From NCBI GenBank assembly GCA_022559845.1, contig CM040117.1:143348732-143412731 (forward strand): 64,000 bases of DNA, written 5' to 3'. Each line of letters opens with the position of its first letter. Positions within the stretch are counted from its first letter, which is position 1. The notes below the pieces were generated by a model, which saw only the letters and a list, made by a program, of their open reading frames with translations, had not been told where the DNA came from and did no database searches. This DNA is from Amorphophallus konjac (taxonomy: Eukaryota; Streptophyta; Magnoliopsida; Alismatales; Araceae). Of this stretch, positions 58,318-64,000 are shown in pieces. Position numbers and translations under genes: made by a program.

Positions 58318-58648
58318 GGATGGTTGTTGGATCCGTGGTCCTATGTGTGTGTGTGTGTCGTATTTGATTCATGTGTGCGTAGATCTTCCTAGATCTGCGT
58401 TTGTGTGTGTGTGGATCTTTTTAGATCTGGGCTTTTTAGTGTGTGGAGTGCTGCATATGTCGCAGCGTGTGTGTGTTTTGTTGATCCTCTTATTGGATCA
58501 TGTCAGAGACCTTGTCTCCATGTGTGTGTGTGTGTTGGGGTGCGTCCCCGTGTGTGTGTGGGCAGGCGTCGTCCTGCGTGTGTGGTTGGAGCGTCGTCTT
58601 CGTTTTGGGGATTTATCCCCAAGTGAAGCCTCACCGAGTTTGGTGAGG
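58318..58648 (+). ncRNA. Candidate hairpin row with GT linkers, LTR C
   Basis: Stems by eye: GGAT/ATCC (58318-58334), AGATCT-tcct-AGATCT (58381-58396), GATCT-tttt-AGATC (58414-58427), GCTGC/GCAGC (58450-58466), TGATCC/GGATCA (58482-58500), GAGAC-ctt-GTCTC (58506-58518), GGGG-tgcgt-CCCC (58537-58549), GCAGG/CCTGC (58562-58577), TTGGGG-atttat-CCCCAA (58605-58622) and CCTCACC-gagttt-GGTGAGG (58629-58648). GTGTGTGT runs of 6-16 bases sit between many of them. All lie between TATA and primer site. Confidence 0.65.
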
Positions 58649-58976
58649 GGTGGACATGGGACTGCCGTCGTTGCATCCGAATCACCTTAAAAACTGTTGT
58701 GCTTTGTATTTTAAATTGTGTGGTTTGGTCCATTTCCTCTACCCCCATTCTACGTGAGTGATTAGTGTAAACTGGTTGTTCAGATTTATCCACGTGTTTA
58801 TTACTTAATTTCTATCATCATCCTATAAACTTGATAAATCCAATTTTGTGTTCATAGATTTGAATCTCTTAAGTAGCATTCTATCACATATTTTATAAAA
58901 GATGAAAAGTTTTCTTAAAATTTGTAATCACCTAATTCACCCCCCTCTTGGGTGTCATTGATCGCGGGACTTCAAT

Positions 58977-58988
58977 TGGCATCAGAGC
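58977..58988 (+). other. Primer-binding site of element C
   Basis: TGGCATCAGAGC two bases after the LTR end; one base (C for T) differs from the tRNA-Met site of the other SIRE-like elements. Confidence 0.9.
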
Positions 58989-59035
58989 CAAGGCTCTAAT
59001 TTCATAAATCTAACGATCTAGAGTGATCTAGATCA

Positions 59036-60778
59036 ATGACTACCATTATGTACATTTTGAATTCTTCACCGGTGTTTGATGGTTGCAATTTTGATTTGTG
59101 GTTAGGTAAAATGTGTAGTCTTGTCAACTCATATGACCCAAAGCTATGGAAGCTTATTTCACATGGTCCATATGAATTACCTCAGGACAAAAGTGTCTGG
59201 ACTGCAAATCAAAAACTTAAACATGAACAAAAGTGTTGAGTTTTAAAGTTATTTACTGCTGCAGCCAATTCTAATCAATTTCCTTTTGTCTCCGATTGCA
59301 GATCCGCGAAGGAAATATTGGATGGATTAGCAGACTTCAAGGAAGACCATGATGACGAATGTCTTGTAGCGGGCACGAGTGATCACGACAGTGATCAGCA
59401 GAATGGATCACACTCGGAAGTAAATTCAGATTCTGAAGATATATCTCTCGATGATCTATTGATTGCATACGATGAGCTTGCTAACAAATATAAGAAGCTG
59501 AAATCTGAAAATAAAAAATTGAAAAAGAGTGTTGAACAAATCAACTGTAATTCCTCCTGTAAAAAATGTTCACATTTAGAAGAATTGATTGAAGCTCATG
59601 TATTCGACATTGAATTTCATAAAGACCAAATTGGCTCCTTAAGAAATGAGAATAACGACTTGAAAGGAAAGCTAAATTCAATGGTCGATGATCAAATCTT
59701 GATAAATGAACTCATTCATGATGAAAAGCTTGCAAAAGAAAATGAGAAACTGAAGGAATTGAACAAGGCCATTTTTGAAAGATTGTTGATTCTTGAAAAA
59801 GGAAAATTTGTGATTGTAAGTGAGTGTGAAAATGTGGATGGTCTACAACAGGAAGTAGATAGTCTCAAGACCACTAATGCATTATTGAATGTCAGGCTTG
59901 CTAGTTATGAAGAAGAATTTGCCAGTGCAGAGTTGTGCATTTCATCCCTTCAATCTGAAATTCTTGACTTGAATAATTCGCTGTCCAAATTTGTAGATGG
60001 CAAAGAAAATGTAGACAAACTGCTGGGAATGAAAGTAAATTTTCAAAGGGAAGGGCTTGGCTTCAATCCTGTTAAAAAGAAGTCTTTTGTGAATAAGGTT
60101 TGTACCTCGTTTGTTCAAAGTTCTAGTAGAGCCAGTACCTCTACTTCACCCCCAAAGCAGTTTTCTGTCCAAGAGATTCAAAACGAAAATAAAAACCAGA
60201 AAATCAATTTGCATCAAAAATCCAAAAATGCTGCTAGGACCATTATGCATGATAAACATGCCTCTGCCACACACACACATACATCTGGAAAGAAAATCTC
60301 ATGCTTTTATTGTGGAACACATGGACATGCCATGCATGATTGTTTTATTATGAAGAATGATGATTTGGAAGCATACAGGAATAGAATGAACAATGGAAAA
60401 GGCAAGGATAAGTCGACGCATCCCAAGGCGAAACAACACTACCAACCTATGGTGTCAACACATCCTGTGTTCTGGACCCATTATCCTCACCCAAATCTAA
60501 GGCCAGGTTGACCTAGGATCTCCAATGTGTTCAACACATCACCTGCATATTAGAAACAATATCGGACCAAAAAGTCACATGCTTCAAATAATCTTCATGC
60601 TTTCAAGTATTCAAAGTCATGTTGTCTTTACTGTGGCAAATCAGGGCATAACATGCATGATTATTTTCTGAAGAAAATTGATGATTTGAATGTTGTCAGA
60701 AATTGGAAATCACATTCCCATGTTGTTGCTAACCCCCAAGGACCCAAAATGATTTGGGTACTTAAGAATGTCAAATAA
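59036..60778 (+). pseudogene. Gag-like protein of element C
   Basis: One frame. N-terminal gag domain (VFDGCNFDLWLGKMCSLVNS, LWKLISHGPYELP), TGA at 59237, CRSAKEILDGLADF, acidic hinge, long coiled coil (about residues 130-320) and zinc knuckle CFYCGTHGHAMHDC. After stops at 60509 and 60550 comes a second knuckle, CLYCGKSGHNMHDY (last Cys to Tyr), and the SIRE-type ending PQGPKMIWVLKNVK. Same layout as the gags at 28531 and 38054 but with two knuckles, not five or six. Fewest stops of the three. Confidence 0.85.
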
Positions 60779-62422
60779 GAAATCTATTTTGCAGGTGTGC
60801 CATGGAGTGTAAAGTATGAAATCTGTTTCAATCAAGAAGGTAAGGCATACGGGCCTAGTGGCATAAGTCAGGTTGGAAGAAAAACCAAAAATTAAATCTG
60901 AATGCTCAGGTGATATCCCTCTCATTACTCTAGATAAAGTGCTATGTCTTGATTTGTTTTGTGCTGAATCTTGAGATAATGCATATGAATGTACATGCAT
61001 TCCATCCACTGTCATCTGCATACCCCTGTGCATATCATCTTCATATAGCATTGTGTTGAAGTGGATTTTTTTTAATTCATCAAATCAATTTCACTGCATA
61101 ACATTGACATTGCATATACCTTCATGTGATATCTTGCAAATATTGAGCATTGTGTATTCATGTCATAATACATTGCAATCCTTCTGCCTTCGTCATCCAT
61201 GATTACAATATATCAAATGGTGACATGTGGAAGGGCAGGTTTCACCTGTCTAAAAGCTATCACTACGCGTGAGTTGATCTTCGGATCTAAGTTCTCTGTC
61301 TGGTACTATGAGTCAATCAGTCACATGCTACACATGGCATTGGATCCTTACTGAGCATATCACAGTCATGCACACATTGAGGGGGAGTCATCAGATTTGT
61401 CATATGAACTTAATGTTTAGGTTCACATATGAGTCATGCATTGCATGTAGAGCTGTCTAGGGGATGTTGGTTGTTAAAATAATTTGTCATGCCATTGCTA
61501 ATAAATCTGAATCATAATTTACAAATCAAATCTTTTTTTATCTTTGGATGCAGATTACACTCCCCAAGCCCAAGTGATGCTAGCCATCCATAGTCAGGCT
61601 TGAATCAACTAAAGATATACCTTGCAAGGATGAAAAATGATGAGAACATTCTCAATTGTCACCAGGAGATGGGATACCAGAACTTGAACAATCTCCAGGA
61701 TCAACTCAAGCACAAGCTGGTGAAAGTCTTTGTACGTGCTAAAGCAAGTACCCAAGATATGGTATGAAAAGTTCGCATCTTTTGATTGAGAACAGGTTAA
61801 ATCGGTAAGGTTGATTAAACACCTCTCACAAGACAAATCAGGTAAAAGATATTTTAGTGGTTTGAGCATATGTGGATGATATAACTCTTTAAAATACTAA
61901 TAATGCCTGAACTACTAATAATGCATTTTCTGAATAATTTGCAGGGATTTTTTTTGCAAGGAGATTTTGGTATAAGCCACGTGAATGAACTGAATTTTAT
62001 TCATCTTTGGATTGCAGGTGGAAGGCTTGGATCAAAATGGATTCTCAAGGCAAAGGTATGAAAGTAAAATCTAAAATATCAACCTTCGTGAGGTTGGTGA
62101 TTTTTATGATTGAAGGCTTCCAATCTTATCTTCTGAACTAAGATAATTCACCCCTTTTTGCTATGGAAACACACAATCATGCAATGGCCTTTTGTCACTT
62201 GGTAACATCCTTAAGTGACATGTATTGATTCTAAAAACTTGAATTGGTATTTACTAACATGTTGTGATGAATTAGTTGAATCAAATTGAAAATCTTGAAG
62301 TGGTTGCATATTAAATATTCTTAATTTGAATTACATGATCACACTTGAATTGAATTGCATATCTGATATATCAAATGGCGTCTGTGGAATAGTGGATCAT
62401 GTCCACTTGGAAGCATTCCCTA
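60779..62422 (+). other. Noncoding 3' internal region, element C
   Basis: No coding potential and no pol motif. One AGGGGGAG tract at 61380-61387. The opening GGTGTGCCATGG matches the GTGTGCCTTGG found just after gag in the other two elements. Intron-like TTTGCAG/GT edges near 61545 and 62018 are too weak to call. Confidence 0.6.
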
Positions 62423-62439
62423 CACTACCAAAAAAAGCG

Positions 62440-62690
62440 GGATTTCAGACGGATATTTCAGACTGATATTTTCCGTCTTAATATCCTTCTGTATTTGTGA
62501 CGGATTAGTTTCTGTCACAAATTCCATCTCTATTAACGACAGACTACATTCGCTCTGAAGATCCGTCTATAATTATAGACGGAATATATTCCGTCTTTAT
62601 ATCCGTCATAAATTTAGGACGGATATTCAGACGGAAGTAATCCGTCTGAAATTTCAGACGGAAATAAGTTTCGTCCAAATTTCCGTCTCA
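62440..62690 (+). repeat. CACTA subterminal repeats (GACGGA / TCCGTC)
   Basis: More than a dozen copies of GACGGA or its complement TCCGTC, many in inverted pairs such as TTTCAGACGGATATTTC and AATTTCAGACGGAAATAAG. They surround AT-rich spacers, as in subterminal regions of CACTA elements. Confidence 0.85.
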
Positions 62691-62699
62691 AAATTCCCC

Positions 62700-62968
62700 C
62701 TTTCCCGCCACCGTCGGCCCCTCCCTCCCACCCCTTCCACCCGACCCCATTTCCACCCCCCCCACTCTCCCTCTCACTCTCTCCTTCTCCTCTGCCCTCT
62801 GCTTCCGGTCGTCGCCGCCGGAGCCGCCGGAGCCGCAAAGTCGTCAGAAGCCACCGTCGCCATCCTCGCCATCCTCAACGTCGACGTCCTTGCTATCGTG
62901 CCCACCGCCATTCGTGTTAGCTCGCAGCCGTGCCCACCTTCCTCGCCGAAGCTCAGACGATCGCCGCC
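62700..62968 (+). other. GC-rich exon-like block with GTATGT donor
   Basis: A CT- and CCG-rich 5' UTR-like stretch is followed by an alternating CCGCCGGAGCCGCC segment and GAAGCTCAGACGATCGCCGCCG, which then meets GTATGT, a good plant 5' splice site (62969). Base composition is sharply unlike the flanks. It may be the first exon of the transposase gene, or a host gene fragment captured by the transposon. I recognise no protein in it. Confidence 0.4.
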
Positions 62969-62994
62969 GGTATGTCCCCCCTCACCCTCTGTCT

Positions 62995-63725
62995 TTTTTT
63001 TAACCTGCATTTGTTCTCGCTGGGGGTGTGGGAGGGGTGTCGATGGGGAAGGGGAGAGGAGGGGCGTCGTTCCCGTGGCGGCGGCTGGCGGCGAGGGGAG
63101 GGGGGTCGGTTGGGGAGGGCAGTTGGGAAGGGGATGGGGGTTCCCATGGCGGCCGGGGGTGAGGGGATGGGGGTTTGGGAAGGGGAGGGGGGCCGGCGAT
63201 GAGGGGACGGGTGTTTTGGAAGGGGAGGGGGTTCCTGCGGTGGCCGGCAGCGAGGGACGGGGGGGTCGGTTGGGGAGAATACTCAGATGGGGAGGGGGGT
63301 TTCATATAGTGTGGGGGGTGGGGGTGGCTTACTCTGGTGAGAAGGGGGAAGGGTGGGGCAGGGTTACTCTGGTGGGTGAGGGGGGCTCACAGTGTGGGGG
63401 TGGGGGGGGGGCTAACTTCAGCGGGGAGGGGGGTAGGGTGTGGGGGCTACTCCAGTGGGGAGGGGGTCAAACAGGGTTGGTGGGGGGCTTACTCCCATCG
63501 GGAGGAGGCAGCATAGATGTGGGGTGTGTGGGGGGCTTACTCATGCAGGGAGGGGGGCTGCAACTACAAGGTGGGGTGATGGAGGGGGATTTACCTTGGT
63601 GGGGACTAGGGAGGGGGGGTTGTAGTGGCAGGGTGGGGTGGTGGAGGGGCTTAACTCCGACGGGGATGGGGAGCATACGGTGGGGTGTGAGTGTGGGGGC
63701 ATATTTCGGTGGGAGGTTGGGGAGC
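62995..63725 (+). repeat. G-rich minisatellite-like tract
   Basis: About 730 bp dominated by GGGGAGGGG and GTGGGGG runs, with a loose 40-60-bp unit containing GGCTTACTC..TGGTGGGGA. The plus strand has very many runs of four or more Gs. The 290-codon ORF across it is a glycine/tryptophan-rich artefact of composition. Confidence 0.75.
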
Positions 63726-63737
63726 GTGTTACAAATT

Positions 63738-63770
63738 ATTTTTATTTTATTTTATTTTATTTTATTTTAG
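63738..63770 (+). repeat. (ATTTT)n microsatellite
   Basis: Six tandem ATTTT/TTTTA pentamers ending in TTTTAG. No gene. Confidence 0.85.
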
Positions 63771-63885
63771 TTAGGTATATGTTAATTTTTTCTCAATGTC
63801 TGGTTAAAATTAATCATGGTTAGATTCTCGGGTAATAACGAATAATTACGACAATGACATTTTTGCACAATTAGGGTTTATAGAG

Positions 63886-64000
63886 TAGGGCTGTCAATGG
63901 GGCAGGCCGATCCGACAGGCCCTCGGGTTTGGCTTGATTTCGGGCCGGGCCACAAGATTTTTTTCGGCCCGCGGGTTTTTAGTCGGACCTAAAAGCCCGG
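63886..64000 (+). mobile_element. Possible hAT-type end, cut by window edge
   Basis: TAGGGCTGTCAATGGGGC followed by repeated GGCC/GGGCCGGGCC and TCGGCCCGCGGG, a form common at the ends of plant hAT elements and their MITEs. A predicted 8-bp target copy is TTATAGAG (63878-63885). The other end is not visible. Confidence 0.45.

Larger units (their letters stand above)
57023..58974 (+). repeat. 5' LTR of element C (family 2)
   Basis: 1952 bp, TGTTGAGCTACGG to GCGGGACTTCA. A triple TAGCTAGGTCGACACTG/GCGGTCGATTG cluster and GGTCGACCGCCAGCC words at 57570-57705; TATAAAA at 57848-57854; leader; hairpin row 58318-58648; conserved GGGTGGACATGGG...CCGAATCACC block; terminal CTCTTGGGTGTCATTG. Uninterrupted, so it is the reference copy for B and D. 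Confidence 0.92.
57023..62422 (+). mobile_element. Family-2 element C with LTR and gag, 3' part beyond a CACTA insertion
   Basis: The 5' LTR (57023-58974) is followed by a tRNA-Met-type primer site and a SIRE-like gag pseudogene (59036-60778), then noncoding DNA. No pol and no 3' LTR before the CACTA end at 62423; the rest presumably lies right of the window. Predicted TSD CCCTA (57018-57022). It supplies the internal region that the two solo LTRs lack and shows family 2 is another non-autonomous SIRE-like group. Confidence 0.8.
62423..64000 (+). mobile_element. CACTA-type DNA transposon, 5' or 3' end, cut by window edge
   Basis: Starts CACTACCAAAAAAAGCGGG, the standard terminal sequence of plant CACTA (En/Spm) elements, after a possible 3-bp target copy CTA (62420-62422). 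The next 270 bp hold many direct and inverted CAGACGGA / TCCGTCT words, the usual subterminal repeats bound by the transposase. A GC-rich exon-like block and a G-rich tract follow. The other end is not in the window. Confidence 0.85.

Noticed and set aside
61545..62070. Intron-like boundaries in the 3' region of element C
   Set aside because: Possible exons are under 60 bp with stops in all frames, and no protein similarity is evident.
62898..63770. 290-codon G/W-rich ORF near the right end
   Set aside because: It is a composition artefact of the G-rich minisatellite-like tract.
1..64000. tRNA and rRNA genes
   Set aside because: Only tRNA-complementary primer-binding sites were seen; no cloverleaf with A and B boxes and no rRNA core sequence was found by eye.

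Overview
The window is eukaryotic, from a seed plant with a large, repeat-rich genome, most likely an angiosperm. It holds SIRE-like Ty1/copia, Tat-like and chromovirus Ty3/gypsy, L1- and RTE-type LINEs, a CACTA-type DNA transposon end and possibly a hAT end. Plant initiator-tRNA-Met primer-binding sites (TGGTATCAGAGC) flank three LTRs. No host gene, tRNA, rRNA, CRISPR array or bacterial operon is visible. I cannot name the species.

The window can be read as nested insertions, most dated relative to each other by target-site duplications (TSDs). Layer 0 is a plus-strand Tat-like Ty3/gypsy pol remnant (52507-57022). Layer 1 is a minus-strand Ty3/gypsy element whose 5' LTR is 45724-52506 (split) and whose leader and gag remnant run leftward to 1872. 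Layer 2 comprises a minus-strand SIRE-like LTR (1-1871), a solo LTR (4371-21207, TSD GCATC), a 21.7-kb SIRE-like composite (23990-45640, TSD ATATG), a second solo LTR of the same family on the minus strand (46794-52221, TSD GGTCG), and, in layer 0, a third member of that family with its internal region (from 57023). Layer 3 comprises an L1-type LINE (5106-19643) in the first solo LTR, an RTE-type LINE (48695-51769, 20-bp TSD) in the second, a SIRE-like element (25258-36162, TSD AACCA) in the 5' LTR of its relative, and a CACTA element (from 62423). Layer 4 is a 10-kb chromovirus (8699-18668, TSD AAATT) inside ORF2 of the L1-type LINE.

All coding regions are remnants. Many stops look like C-to-T decay (TGG to TAG/TGA, CGA to TGA, CAA/CAG to TAA/TAG), as expected in methylated heterochromatin. 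The RTE LINE is the best preserved: one stop and one frameshift.

The most interesting signals are noncoding and lie in the LTRs. (1) Long arrays of a short word close to AAGTCTGTACATTG, about 45 variants per LTR, fill the U3 of the SIRE-like elements; other palindromic words (GCGTCAACGC, GGTCGACC) form arrays in the U3 of other LTRs. (2) Between TATA box and primer-binding site, two different LTR families carry a row of consecutive short stem-loops. Several stems keep pairing through compensatory changes between copies, one hairpin cassette varies in copy number within a single element, and in one family the hairpins are spaced by GT-repeat linkers. (3) The SIRE-like elements are non-autonomous: they encode only a coiled-coil Gag with up to six zinc knuckles, followed by about 2 kb of noncoding DNA studded with polypurine tracts.
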